Below are positions 53,394-62,327 of a stretch of 64,000 nt of DNA, in pieces. The position numbers and the translations under genes are program-made. The stretch covers positions 1 through 64,000 of the forward strand of contig NZ_JACKSH010000274.1 in NCBI RefSeq assembly GCF_025821625.1, read 5' to 3'. Position 1 is the stretch's first letter, and each line of letters opens with the position of its first letter. Below the pieces are notes generated by a model, which did not search any database, had not been told where the DNA came from, and saw nothing but the letters and a program-made list of their open reading frames with translations. The DNA comes from Mycolicibacterium pyrenivorans (GTDB taxonomy: Bacteria > Actinomycetota > Actinomycetes > Mycobacteriales > Mycobacteriaceae).

Positions 53394-55783
53394 GCGCTGC
53401 ACTTGCGGTCGGCCTCTCCGACGCCGACGTCGCCCAGCGCGTCGCCGACGGCAAGACCAACGACGTTCCGACCCGCGCGGCGCGCAGCGTCTCGGAGATC
53501 GTCCGCGGCAACGTCTTCACCCGCATCAACGCCATCCTCGGCGTCCTGTTCGTCATCGTGCTGTCGACGGGTTCGGTCATCAACGGCGCGTTCGGCCTGC
53601 TGATCGTCGCCAACAGCGCGATCGGCATCATCCAGGAACTGCGCGCCAAGCAGACGTTGGACAAGCTGGCCATCGTCGGGCAGGCGAAGCCGTTGGTGCG
53701 CAGGCAATCCGGAACCCGACCCCTGGCCCCCAGCGAGGTGGTGCTCGACGATGTGATCGAGCTGGGTCCCGGCGACCAGATCGTCGTCGACGGCGAGATC
53801 CTGGAGGAGGCCAACCTCGAGGTCGACGAATCGCTGCTGACCGGTGAGGCCGACCCGATCAACAAGGACGCCGGCGATCAGGTGATGTCGGGCAGCTTCG
53901 TGGTGGCAGGCAGCGGCGCCTACCGGGCCACCAAGGTCGGCCGCGAGGCATACGCGGCCAAGCTGGCCGAGGAGGCCTCCAAGTTCACCCTGGTGAAATC
54001 CGAACTGCGCAGCGGGATCAACAAGATCCTGCAGTTCATCACCTACCTGCTGGTGCCCGCCGGGGCGCTGATCATCTACACCCAGCTGTTCACCACCGGT
54101 GCCGGCTGGCGGGAGTCGGTGCTGCGGATGGTCGGGGCGCTGGTTCCGATGGTGCCCGAGGGGCTCGTGCTGATGACGTCGATCGCGTTCGCGGTCGGCG
54201 TGATCCGGTTGGGCCGCAGGCAGTGTCTGGTCAACGAGCTGCCTGCGATCGAGGGTCTGGCCCGCGTCGATGTGGTCTGCGCCGACAAGACCGGAACGCT
54301 GACCGAGAACGGGATGCGGGTCAGCGACCTGAAGAACCTCGACGGCCGCGCGGGCTCCGTGGCCGACGTCCTGGCCCAGTTGGCCGCCGACGACGCCCGC
54401 CCCAACGCCAGCATGGCCGCCATCGGCGAGGCCTGCAAGATGCCGCCCGGCTGGACCGCGACCGCGACCGCGCCCTTCAAGTCGGCCACCAAGTGGAGCG
54501 GCACGTCGTACGCCGATCACGGTAACTGGGTGATCGGCGCGCCCGACGTGCTGCTGGATCCCGCGTCCCCGCCGGCCGAAGAGGCCGAGCGCATCGGTGC
54601 GCAGGGACTGCGTGTGCTGCTGCTGGGTTCCAGCGACCTACCGGTCGACGACCCCGGCGCGCCGGGGGCGGTCACCCCCGCGGCGCTGGTGGTACTCGAG
54701 CAGCGGATCCGTCCCGACGCGCAGGACACATTGGATTACTTTGCCTCGCAGAAGGTGTCGGTCAAGGTGATCTCCGGCGACAACGCCGTGTCGGTCGGCG
54801 CGGTGGCGAGTTCGCTCGGGCTCGACGGGCAGACCATGGATGCCCGTCAGCTGCCTGAGGCCCCCGAGGAACTCGCAGACGCCCTGGAGCATTACACGAC
54901 GTTTGGGCGGGTGCGGCCCGACCAGAAGCGCGCGATGGTGCACGCGTTGCAGTCGCGAGGGCACACGGTCGCGATGACCGGCGACGGCGTCAACGACGTG
55001 CTGGCGCTCAAGGGCGCCGACATCGGTGTCGCGATGGGCTCGGGAAGCTCGGCGTCCCGAGCTGTGGCCCAGATCGTGCTGCTGGACAACAAATTCGCCA
55101 CGCTGCCCTATGTGGTGGGCGAGGGCCGACGGGTCATCGGCAACATCGAACGCGTCTCCAACCTGTTCCTCACCAAGACGGTGTACTCGGTGTTGCTCGC
55201 GGTGCTCGTCGGGTTGGCGGGATTGTCCGCCGAACTGTTCGGAACCGACCCGCTTCCGTTCCCGTTCCAGCCGATCCACGTCACCATCGCGGCCTGGTTC
55301 ACCATCGGCATCCCGGCCTTCGTGCTGTCGCTGGCGCCGAACACCGAACGCGCCCATCCCGGGTTCGTGCGGCGTGTGATGACCTCGGCGCTGCCGTCGG
55401 GACTCGTCGTGGGCGTCGCGACGTTCACCTCGTATCTGCTGGCGTACGAGGGGCGGGCGGCCACCGAGACCGAACAGACCCAGGCGTCTACCGCGGCGCT
55501 GATCACGTTGCTGGTGTCCGCGATCTGGGTGCTGGCCGTGGTGGCCCGGCCCTACGAATGGTGGCGGGCCGCGCTCGTCTCGGTGTCCGGCCTGGCCTAC
55601 GTCGTGATCTTTTCCATTCCCTGGGCCCGTGAGTTGTTCATCTTGGATCCGTCGGACGTGGGCCGCACGTCGATGGCGCTGGTCATCGGCCTTCTCGGAG
55701 CCCTCGCCGTCGAGGTGATCTGGTGGGTGCAGGGCGCCGTCCTCGGCGAACGCCGCAGGTTGTGGCGCCCGCGCGAGCGGTAG
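53390..55783 (+). CDS. ctpE: P-type cation ATPase CtpE
   Basis: A 797-residue transporter with about ten helices. Motifs: the actuator LLTGEADP (149-156), the MVPEGL ion-site loop (254-259), phosphorylated Asp299 in CADKTGTLTENG and the hinge MTGDGVNDVLALKGADIGVAMG. M. tuberculosis/M. smegmatis CtpE (Rv0908) is reported as a calcium importer needed for cell-envelope integrity; this assignment is by synteny and similarity. ATG 53390 overlaps the previous stop. Confidence 0.94.
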   Translation: MSAALAVGLSDADVAQRVADGKTNDVPTRAARSVSEIVRGNVFTRINAILGVLFVIVLSTGSVINGAFGLLIVANSAIGIIQELRAKQTLDKLAIVGQAKPLVRRQSGTRPLAPSEVVLDDVIELGPGDQIVVDGEILEEANLEVDESLLTGEADPINKDAGDQVMSGSFVVAGSGAYRATKVGREAYAAKLAEEASKFTLVKSELRSGINKILQFITYLLVPAGALIIYTQLFTTGAGWRESVLRMVGALVPMVPEGLVLMTSIAFAVGVIRLGRRQCLVNELPAIEGLARVDVVCADKTGTLTENGMRVSDLKNLDGRAGSVADVLAQLAADDARPNASMAAIGEACKMPPGWTATATAPFKSATKWSGTSYADHGNWVIGAPDVLLDPASPPAEEAERIGAQGLRVLLLGSSDLPVDDPGAPGAVTPAALVVLEQRIRPDAQDTLDYFASQKVSVKVISGDNAVSVGAVASSLGLDGQTMDARQLPEAPEELADALEHYTTFGRVRPDQKRAMVHALQSRGHTVAMTGDGVNDVLALKGADIGVAMGSGSSASRAVAQIVLLDNKFATLPYVVGEGRRVIGNIERVSNLFLTKTVYSVLLAVLVGLAGLSAELFGTDPLPFPFQPIHVTIAAWFTIGIPAFVLSLAPNTERAHPGFVRRVMTSALPSGLVVGVATFTSYLLAYEGRAATETEQTQASTAALITLLVSAIWVLAVVARPYEWWRAALVSVSGLAYVVIFSIPWARELFILDPSDVGRTSMALVIGLLGALAVEVIWWVQGAVLGERRRLWRPRER

Positions 55784-55793
55784 GGTTGATGCC

Positions 55794-56075
55794 ATGGGAT
55801 TTCTTGACAAGGCCAAAGATCTGTTGGGCAAGAATGCCGACAAGGTCGACACCGCGATCAACAAGGCCGGTGACCTCGTGGACAAGAAGACACAGGGCAA
55901 GTACGCCTCGACGGTCGACAAGGTGCAGGACGCCGCCAAGAAGGCCGTCCACGACAACGCCGGCGCAGGCGGGCAGGTGCCACCGGGGCAGCAGTCGGGG
56001 CAGGTCCCGCCGCCTCAGCCGGCGCCAGGCACCCCGCCGCAGCAGCAACCCCCGACGGCCCCGCCGACGTCCTAG
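55794..56075 (+). CDS. Antitoxin-like protein, Rv0909 family
   Basis: A 93-residue protein. Residues 1-55 form an amphipathic helical repeat (LDKAKDLLGKNADKVDTAINKAGDLVDKK) of the Rv0909 antitoxin family; residues 58-93 are a Pro/Gln-rich tail (PPGQQSGQVPPPQPAPG). It lies 10 bp after ctpE and 14 bp before the SRPBCC protein, the order Rv0909-Rv0910, a pair reported as toxin-antitoxin in M. tuberculosis. No toxic effect can be claimed from sequence. Confidence 0.82.
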   Translation: MGFLDKAKDLLGKNADKVDTAINKAGDLVDKKTQGKYASTVDKVQDAAKKAVHDNAGAGGQVPPGQQSGQVPPPQPAPGTPPQQQPPTAPPTS

Positions 56076-56089
56076 GCCGGAGTCGCGGT

Positions 56090-56539
56090 ATGGCCAAGTT
56101 GTCCGTTTCCGTCGACGTGCCGCTGCCGCCGGAGGAGGCGTGGGGCAGCGCGTCCGATCTCGCTCGGTACAAAGAGTGGCTTTCCATCCACCGGGTGTGG
56201 CGTTCAACGCTGCCCGAGACGATCGAGAAGGGCACCACGCTGGACTCGATCGTCGAGGTCAAGGGCATGCTCAACCGGGTGCGGTGGACCGTGGTGCACT
56301 ACCGGCCGCCGGAGGCGATGACGCTCAACGGCGACGGCAGGGGCGGGGTCAAGGTCAAGCTGATGGGCAAGGTCAAGCCTGGTGAGAAAGACCCGGCTGG
56401 CTCCTCGACGGTGACGTTCGACGTGCACCTCGGCGGGCCCGCACTGTTCGGCCCGATCGGCATGGTGGTCGCCGGCGCACTCAAGGGAGACATCCAGGAA
56501 TCGCTCAACCGCTTCAAGTCGGTGTTCGCACCGTCGTGA
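56090..56539 (+). CDS. SRPBCC protein, Rv0910-type (reported toxin)
   Basis: A 149-residue START-like protein (MAKLSVSVDVPLPPEEAWGSASDLARYKEWL, then four or five beta strands and a long C-terminal helix DIQESLNRFKSVFAPS). In M. tuberculosis the orthologue Rv0910 inhibits growth when made without Rv0909, from memory. The fold suggests binding of a hydrophobic ligand. It is the last gene of the accessory plus-strand run and faces the minus-strand operon. Confidence 0.82.
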   Translation: MAKLSVSVDVPLPPEEAWGSASDLARYKEWLSIHRVWRSTLPETIEKGTTLDSIVEVKGMLNRVRWTVVHYRPPEAMTLNGDGRGGVKVKLMGKVKPGEKDPAGSSTVTFDVHLGGPALFGPIGMVVAGALKGDIQESLNRFKSVFAPS

Positions 56540-56560
56540 GTTGAGCGGTGGCCCGAAGAG

Positions 56561-57019
56561 CTAGCCCTGCATCTCGCAGAACTTCTTGATGTTCTCGAGC
56601 CCCGCCCGAAAGTTGCGGTTCGCGGTCCCGGACATGAACATCAAGACGATCCAGAACGGAAATCGATAGTCGCCGTAGGTGGATCCGGTCAGCTGCGTGC
56701 CCTGTGGGGCAGCCGTCAACGTGTACCTGACGTGCGCCGTCCCGTACAGACCCCGCCACACGAGGCCCAGAACCTGCCCAGGCACCAACTCCTCGACCGA
56801 AAAGGTCTCTCGCCAACGCCGTTTCAGTCCCAACCCGATGTCCGTCACCGTCGTGCCGACGGCGAGCGGACCCGGTGAGATCGCCACGATTTCGGCAACG
56901 CCGCGTGCCCATTTCGGCATGTTCTCGAACTCCGTCAGGAACCGCCAGGTGTCTTCGACCGAGCGGTTGACCGTTACCGTGTACTCGACGGTGGTGCTAC
57001 TGGTGTTCGTCGCTCTCAC
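56561..57019 (-). CDS. SRPBCC-family protein at the end of the ERG2/P450 operon
   Basis: A 152-residue START-like protein (TVNRSVEDTWRFLTEFENMPKWARGV, then strands and a C-terminal helix). The GTG at 57019 overlaps the fadD stop as GTGA, so it is coupled to the acyl-CoA synthetase. Such proteins bind lipids, sterols or polyketides, which would fit an isoprenoid pathway, but no function is established. Confidence 0.82.
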   Translation of the reverse strand: MRATNTSSTTVEYTVTVNRSVEDTWRFLTEFENMPKWARGVAEIVAISPGPLAVGTTVTDIGLGLKRRWRETFSVEELVPGQVLGLVWRGLYGTAHVRYTLTAAPQGTQLTGSTYGDYRFPFWIVLMFMSGTANRNFRAGLENIKKFCEMQG

Positions 57020-58839
57020 CTGCCCACTGGCAGCGTGGCTGGGTTCGGCTCGTGCACCGTCGACGGGGGCTCGGCCGAGTACAGGTCGGCGATGTCGACG
57101 GCGTACTTCTGGGCGATCCGTTTGCGTTTGAGCTTCATGGTGAGCGTCATTTCGTCCCCGCCGGGTTCCCAGAAGACCGGTAGCACCGTGAACCGCTCGA
57201 CCCTCTCCGCGCGGGACAGCTTCGCGTTGCCCCGCCCGACACCGGTCGCGATCCGCGCGATCACCTGGACGTCGGCGGCCAGCGCCTGCGCCGATGCGTC
57301 GGCGAGGCCGTTGCGGGCCGCGTAGGCGCCCGCGGTTTCCGCGTCGAGCACGATGAGCGCGGTGTTGAAGGGGCGAGCGTCGCCGACGGTCGTCATCGCC
57401 CCGATCAGATTGCACTCGGCCTTGATCGCCTTCTCGATGCTGCACGGCGAGATCTTCTTACCGGCCGCATTGGTGATCAGTTCTTCCTTGCGGTCGATGA
57501 TCCAGACATTGCCGTCGTCGTCGACGGTGGCGATGTCCCCGGTGTGCAGCCACCCATCGGCGTCGATGGCCTCGGCGGTCCTGCCGGGCACGTTGCGATA
57601 GCCCCTCATGACCAGAGGGCCGCGAACGAGGAACTCGCCATCGGCGGCCACCTCGGTCTGCAGGCCGGGCAGCGGCCTTCCGACGGAACCCAGCACCGCG
57701 TCGCGCGGGTGGTTCACGGTCGCGATGCCGCAGAGTTCGGACATCCCCCAGACCTCGGTCATCGGCAGGCCCAGGCCGACGAAGAAGGCCAACGTCTCCC
57801 TGGGGATCGGGGCGTCTCCTGAGATCAACCACTTGGCGCGGTCGAGTCCGATCGCCGCGCGGATCTTGCCGAGCACCAGCTTGTCGGCGAGCGCGTACTG
57901 AACGCGGTCGCCAACGCCTGGTCGGCTGCCGTCGAGCAGCGCGTGGGCACGCGTGTTCGCCGCCCCCAGCGCCCAATCACCCAGTGCCCTCTTCACACCG
58001 GTCCGGGCCGCGACATCGGCTTCGATTCCGGCCCTGAGCTTTTCCCGCAGCAGCGGCATTCCACCCCAGACCGTCGGCCGCACATCCGGCAGCGCGGTGA
58101 TGATGTCGGCGGAATCCGGGACGACGGTCACCAGGGCGCCGATGGCCTCGTGGAGGTAGAGGGCGGTCACTCGGTCGACTGTGTGTGCGGTCGGCAGGAA
58201 CGAGGTGATCCGGTCCCCGTATCGTAGGCCGAGCACCTCGTCGAGGCCGAAGACCTCGAACAACAGGCTGGTGTGTGTGGCCTCTACCGCCTTGGGTTCG
58301 CCGGTGGTACCGGAGGTGTGGATGAGCGTGGCAACGTCGTCGGGCCGCACCGCCCGCCACGTCGCCTCGAAGTCGAAATCCGCTGAGCCACCTGCGATGA
58401 GTTCATCGACCGAGATCGTGCCGTCGGGGGAACCGTCGATGCAGACGATCACGTCGATCGGCGTGCCGCCGGCTTTGATTCGCTCGACGTACCGGTGTTC
58501 ACAGAACACCAATCTGGTGGTGGTGTTGGCGAACACTTGGGCCAAGCGTTCCGCTGTCGAGGTGTTGTACACCGAGAACGACGTCGCGCCGACGTGCTGC
58601 GCGGCGACTTCCAGCGGATAGAACTCGATCCGGTTCGCCATCATCAACGACACCGTGTCACCGCGACCGACACCGAGCGCGCCCAGTCCGGCAGCCACCT
58701 GCCGCACTCGGGCCGCGTAGTCGCGCCACGTCATCGTCTGTGTGTCGCCGACGGTTCGCAGCGCCACCGCATCGGGCGCGACTCGTGCGGTGCGCTGAAA
58801 AGCGTCCGGGAGCGTGGCCGGGCGGTCGGCAGCCGGCAT
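57016..58839 (-). CDS. FadD-type long-chain acyl-CoA synthetase
   Basis: A 607-residue adenylate-forming ligase. Motifs: the phosphate loop TLIHTSGTTGEPKAV, the EVWGMSELCGIATVNHP region and DGWLHTGDIATVDDDGNVWIIDRKEELI, ending with the C-terminal lysine region MKLKRKRI. The sequence fits the FadD11/FadD15 group. ATG 58839 follows a GAGGAG ribosome site by five bases. It lies 68 bp behind the ERG2-like gene, the only sizeable gap in the operon. It could activate a sterol side-chain or fatty acid; substrate unknown. Confidence 0.9.
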   Translation of the reverse strand: MPAADRPATLPDAFQRTARVAPDAVALRTVGDTQTMTWRDYAARVRQVAAGLGALGVGRGDTVSLMMANRIEFYPLEVAAQHVGATSFSVYNTSTAERLAQVFANTTTRLVFCEHRYVERIKAGGTPIDVIVCIDGSPDGTISVDELIAGGSADFDFEATWRAVRPDDVATLIHTSGTTGEPKAVEATHTSLLFEVFGLDEVLGLRYGDRITSFLPTAHTVDRVTALYLHEAIGALVTVVPDSADIITALPDVRPTVWGGMPLLREKLRAGIEADVAARTGVKRALGDWALGAANTRAHALLDGSRPGVGDRVQYALADKLVLGKIRAAIGLDRAKWLISGDAPIPRETLAFFVGLGLPMTEVWGMSELCGIATVNHPRDAVLGSVGRPLPGLQTEVAADGEFLVRGPLVMRGYRNVPGRTAEAIDADGWLHTGDIATVDDDGNVWIIDRKEELITNAAGKKISPCSIEKAIKAECNLIGAMTTVGDARPFNTALIVLDAETAGAYAARNGLADASAQALAADVQVIARIATGVGRGNAKLSRAERVERFTVLPVFWEPGGDEMTLTMKLKRKRIAQKYAVDIADLYSAEPPSTVHEPNPATLPVGR

Positions 58840-58907
58840 GGAACTCCTCAATGACTCTGAATCAGGACGAGGCCTAGGTTAGTCGCGGGCCGCCTCTTCG
58901 ACGTGAG

Positions 58908-59477
58908 TCAGCGGCGATGTCGCCGCCTGACCAGCCTGGCGAACTCGACTGTCGAGCGCCGCACGGATTCGATTTCCAGCGACACCAGCAGGGTGTCCAC
59001 CATGGCGAACGGCAGCGTGGTGGCCACCGCTCCGCGGCCGTACTCGATGTGCCACGAGCCGGGATGGATGGTCAGGCCTCGGGCATACCCCCTCTCCAGG
59101 CAGGTGCGGTCACCCGGTAGCAGCGGCGGGAGCGGCGCGGTGTCGTCGGACTCCAGGTCGTATGAGTCGATCCGGCCTGCGATGAGGAACTTGTGGACGT
59201 CGACGTGCTTGTAGCGGCCCGAGAAGCCCTGGGTGCCGGTCGGCGTTCCGAAGATCACGATGTACTCGCGCGGGCTGAAGTACAGGAATCGGACTTTCCC
59301 GAGGATTCCACCGGCCTTGCTGCCCACCCAGCGTCCCGGCGCGGGGTCGATGAGGTCGGGGTATTCGTCGTTGAGCAACTCGACGGCGCGGGTGATGAGC
59401 TCGCCCGGTCCCAGCTGTAGGTTCGCGACCTGCTTGGCGACGCCGTGCAGGACGTTCGGATCGATCTTGTAGCTCAT
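58908..59477 (-). CDS. ERG2/sigma-1-receptor-family protein (sterol C8 isomerase-like)
   Basis: A 189-residue protein matching the ERG2_Sigma1R family over most of its length: KIDPNVLHGVAKQV (residues 4-17), GKVRFLYFSPREYIVIFGTPTGTQGFSGRY (60-89), LIAGRIDS (98-105) and SWHIEYGRGAVATTLPFAMVDTLL (141-164). Glu145 corresponds to Glu172 of human sigma-1 receptor, the ligand-binding acid. Fungal ERG2 moves a sterol double bond from C8 to C7. Unlike eukaryotic forms there is no long N-terminal membrane helix. Start and stop overlap P450s (ATGA). Bacterial members are few. Family assignment by eye is firm; substrate unknown. Confidence 0.85.
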   Translation of the reverse strand: MSYKIDPNVLHGVAKQVANLQLGPGELITRAVELLNDEYPDLIDPAPGRWVGSKAGGILGKVRFLYFSPREYIVIFGTPTGTQGFSGRYKHVDVHKFLIAGRIDSYDLESDDTAPLPPLLPGDRTCLERGYARGLTIHPGSWHIEYGRGAVATTLPFAMVDTLLVSLEIESVRRSTVEFARLVRRRHRR

Positions 59478-60703
59478 CGGTCGAACTCTATGGGCAGTGT
59501 CGTCGGTCCACTCATCCCGAGGAGCGGTCGCCACGGTGCCGGGCCGGCCACGCGCGGGTTCGGAATCCGCCGCGCGAGGATCTCGAGCGCCGCGGAGAGT
59601 TCGCGCCGCGCCAGGTTTGCGCCGAGGCAGTAGTGGGCGCCTCCGCCGAACGTCAGGATGGGCGGCGGGTCGTCGCGGGTGATGTCGAAGCGGGTCGGGT
59701 CGTCGTAGATGGCGGGGTCGCGGTTTGCGGCGTAGGTGTTCACGAGGATGAACGTTCCTGCGGGGAAGGTGTATCCACCGACGCTGACGTCGTCGGTGAC
59801 GCTGCGCAGCGTGCTGCACATCGACGGGGAGTGGCGCATCGTCTCCTCGACGGCCTTCATCGCAAGTGCGGGTCGGTTCCTGAGCAGCGTGAACTGATCG
59901 GGGTGCTCGCAGAGCGCCTGCATCGAGGCTGCCAATTGCGTTCGGGTGGTGTCCGTTCCGGCCAGCAGGATGCTGAACGCCAGCATCTGCACCTCACCGG
60001 CGTCGAGGCGGTCGCCGTCATCCTCCGCCCGAATCAGCTCGGAGAGCAGATCGCCCGTCAGCTCCCCGCGTCGATCGGCGATCATGTCGTCGATGTAGGA
60101 GTTGAACGCATCCCAGGCCCTAAGCACCGCGGGTTCCTCTTCGGCGAGGTTGATGTCGAAGCTGACGACCTTGAAGATGTCTTCCGCCCACGCGGAGAAC
60201 AGCTTCCAGTCCTCCGGTGGCGCGCCGAGCAGCGCGCAGATGACGGGAATCGGGTACGGCCGCGCGATCTGCTCGACGAACTCGCACCTGCCGTCGGCCG
60301 CGACAGCGTGGATCAGATCGTTGATGACCGTGTGGATCGTCTCGTCCATCCGTGCGGTCGCGCGCGGGGTGAACGCTTTGGACACCAGACTGCGCAGCCG
60401 ACGGTGCTCGGCGCCTTCCATACACAGGATGCTGCGGGTCACCCGGTCCCACAACTCACCCGACGTGACGCCGTGCGCGGTGAGATGGATGCCCGGAGGG
60501 ATGCCGAACCTGGGGTCGCCCAGCACGGTTCGGGCGAGGTCATAGGTCAGGATCTCCGGGCCCACGGGTCCGAGCGCGATCGGTGCGACGTCCTGTGCCG
60601 CCCGGAACTGCGGGTAGATCTGCTGGGGCGGCGCGGTGAAGTCGTAGTCCAGCGTCGGCAGTCCCGCGTCGAAGACACTCGGCGTCGCCGTACCGGCAGT
60701 CAT
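59474..60703 (-). CDS. Cytochrome P450 (first of two)
   Basis: A 409-residue soluble bacterial P450. The oxygen-activating I-helix is LLAGTDTTRTQ, the ExxR is EETMR and the heme-binding loop FGGGAHYCLGANLARREL has Cys359 as the thiolate ligand. ATG 60703 overlaps the stop of the second P450 (ATGA). The substrate is probably hydrophobic; association with an ERG2-like isomerase points to a sterol or related terpenoid (inference). It needs a ferredoxin and reductase not encoded in this operon; FprB at 19489 is one possible source. Confidence 0.92.
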   Translation of the reverse strand: MTAGTATPSVFDAGLPTLDYDFTAPPQQIYPQFRAAQDVAPIALGPVGPEILTYDLARTVLGDPRFGIPPGIHLTAHGVTSGELWDRVTRSILCMEGAEHRRLRSLVSKAFTPRATARMDETIHTVINDLIHAVAADGRCEFVEQIARPYPIPVICALLGAPPEDWKLFSAWAEDIFKVVSFDINLAEEEPAVLRAWDAFNSYIDDMIADRRGELTGDLLSELIRAEDDGDRLDAGEVQMLAFSILLAGTDTTRTQLAASMQALCEHPDQFTLLRNRPALAMKAVEETMRHSPSMCSTLRSVTDDVSVGGYTFPAGTFILVNTYAANRDPAIYDDPTRFDITRDDPPPILTFGGGAHYCLGANLARRELSAALEILARRIPNPRVAGPAPWRPLLGMSGPTTLPIEFDR

Positions 60704-61905
60704 CCCGTTGCCTTCCTGTGGATCCGCAGCGGCAGCTCCGGCAACGTGCACGTCGCCGACGGCCAAGTGATCTCGGGTACGAATCCTGGTGCGAGCTCGA
60801 AGTCGGGTATCCGAGAGAGCCATTCGGTGACGACGAGTTTCAGTTCCATCCGGGCCAGGTGCGAACCCAGGCAACGGTGCGGGCCGCCACCGAAACCCCA
60901 GTGCTTGTGCAGCTTGCCGTCGAGGACGAAGTCGTCACCGGACTGCGCGTCGCTGCCGTCGCGGTTGATCGCACCCAGGCAGAGACGCACCTCGGCACCG
61001 GCGGGCAGCTCGACCCCTGCGACCGTCACCGGCCTCGTCGTCACGCGTCCGACGATCGGTGCCGACGGCTCCAGTCGGATCATCTCCTCGAGGAAAGCGG
61101 CTACCTCATCGGGGTTTTCCCGCAGGGAGCGACGTAACGCGGGCCTTCGGGCGAGCTCCAGCATGGTGGCGCCGATGGTCGAGGTGACGGTGTCCAGGCC
61201 GGCGAGGACGAACACCAGCGACAGCCCGACGGCCTCGGCGTCGGTCAGGGGCTCGTCGCCTCGGAGGAGATCGGACAGGATGCCGTCGCGGGGCCGGTCC
61301 CTGAGCGTCTGAACCGCTTCTGTCAGATAGGTGTACAGCTCGGCGGCGGGGGTCAGGTCGACGCTGTCGGGGTCGGTGGTCAGGCTGAACGCGATGATGG
61401 CGTCCTTCCACGCGATCAGCCGGTCGCGGTCCTCGAGCGGCAGACCGAACAGGGTGAGGAACACCTGCGACGGGTACGGGGTGGCGAGGTCGGCCATCAC
61501 CTCGCACTCATGAACCTCCCCCGTCGCTTCGCTCGCCCCGGTACGCTCGGCGATCCGCTCGACGATGTCGATCGCCTGGGCCTGCAGTGTGGGAAGCAAC
61601 GCACCGAGTGTCTGCGGGCTGAAGTACTGATGCAGGATCCGGCGATACCGGGTGTGCTCGGGGGGATCGAACCCGAGAGGCACCAGCGGCACGGGGCTGA
61701 TCATGTCGTCGTAGGCGATCCTGGAGGAGAACACGGCCGGATCACGTAGTGCCGCAAGCACATCCTCGCGTCGGGTCAGGTAGTACCAGCCTTCGCCGTA
61801 GAGCACGGGCCCGAGCTCACGCAGTTTCGCCCATCCTGCGCCCCGGTCGCGCTCCATCGGTAGGTCCGCGTAGCGGATCTGCGGCAGCCCGAGAGTGTCG
61901 TTCAT
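60700..61905 (-). CDS. Cytochrome P450 (second of two)
   Basis: A 401-residue P450 with I-helix VLAGLDTVTST (valine in place of the second threonine), ExxR EEMIR and heme loop FGGGPHRCLGSHLARMEL with Cys345. It shares modest similarity with its neighbour, so it is probably not a recent duplicate. ATG 61905 overlaps the VOC stop. The Asp-Thr-Val variant in the I-helix may alter proton delivery. Substrate unknown. Confidence 0.92.
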   Translation of the reverse strand: MNDTLGLPQIRYADLPMERDRGAGWAKLRELGPVLYGEGWYYLTRREDVLAALRDPAVFSSRIAYDDMISPVPLVPLGFDPPEHTRYRRILHQYFSPQTLGALLPTLQAQAIDIVERIAERTGASEATGEVHECEVMADLATPYPSQVFLTLFGLPLEDRDRLIAWKDAIIAFSLTTDPDSVDLTPAAELYTYLTEAVQTLRDRPRDGILSDLLRGDEPLTDAEAVGLSLVFVLAGLDTVTSTIGATMLELARRPALRRSLRENPDEVAAFLEEMIRLEPSAPIVGRVTTRPVTVAGVELPAGAEVRLCLGAINRDGSDAQSGDDFVLDGKLHKHWGFGGGPHRCLGSHLARMELKLVVTEWLSRIPDFELAPGFVPEITWPSATCTLPELPLRIHRKATG

Positions 61906-62327
61906 GACACGTTGGTGGACAGCAGGGTCAGCGGAAGCCCGAGAACCGACAGGTCGACCTCGTCGAGATAGGAGCCCTCACCGGAGAAGCCCTGCCGGAA
62001 CCGGATGGCCGAACCGTAGCGCTGGGTGACGGCTTCGGCGGCGGAGGCGTCGGGGACCCGGACCACGACGGTGTACACGCCGTCGCCGTGGTGTTCGAGG
62101 AATTCGTTGACCGAGGTGGCCACCGATGCGGTCGCGCCGGGAACGGGACTGATCAGCTCGATGCCTCGATTCCAGTCGAGGTGAACCTGGACACCGAGTT
62201 CGGTGAGTTCTGCCGTGTCGAAGGTGAACCCGAGGTCGGTGAACATCTGCGCTACCGAGTCCCGCCGTTCCGGTGCCACGGCGAACACAACGTGGTGCAG
62301 CTGCAATGGGCTTTCCTCGGTGGTCAT
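61902..62327 (-). CDS. VOC-superfamily protein of the ERG2/P450 operon
   Basis: A 141-residue single-domain VOC-like protein beginning LQLHHVVFAVAPERRDSVAQMFTDLGF, with an ELISPVPG strand and a conserved Glu region, which can position a metal or ligand. Not a bleomycin-resistance type by motif. Both ends overlap neighbours (ATGA with the P450 and the reductase). It might bind the pathway substrate; activity unknown. Confidence 0.8.
   Translation of the reverse strand: MTTEESPLQLHHVVFAVAPERRDSVAQMFTDLGFTFDTAELTELGVQVHLDWNRGIELISPVPGATASVATSVNEFLEHHGDGVYTVVVRVPDASAAEAVTQRYGSAIRFRQGFSGEGSYLDEVDLSVLGLPLTLLSTNVS

Noticed and set aside
58840..58907. Looked for a KstR/KstR2-type operator in the fadD-ERG2 gap.
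   Set aside because: No TnnAACnnGTTnnA-like palindrome is visible; only an imperfect TGACTCTGAATCA. The operon promoter is outside the window.
61500..61560. A GAGCGAAGCGACGGGGGAGG stretch on the minus strand in the second P450, resembling a dispersed repeat.
   Set aside because: Single occurrence in this window and in frame with the protein, so it cannot be called a repeat from this sequence alone.
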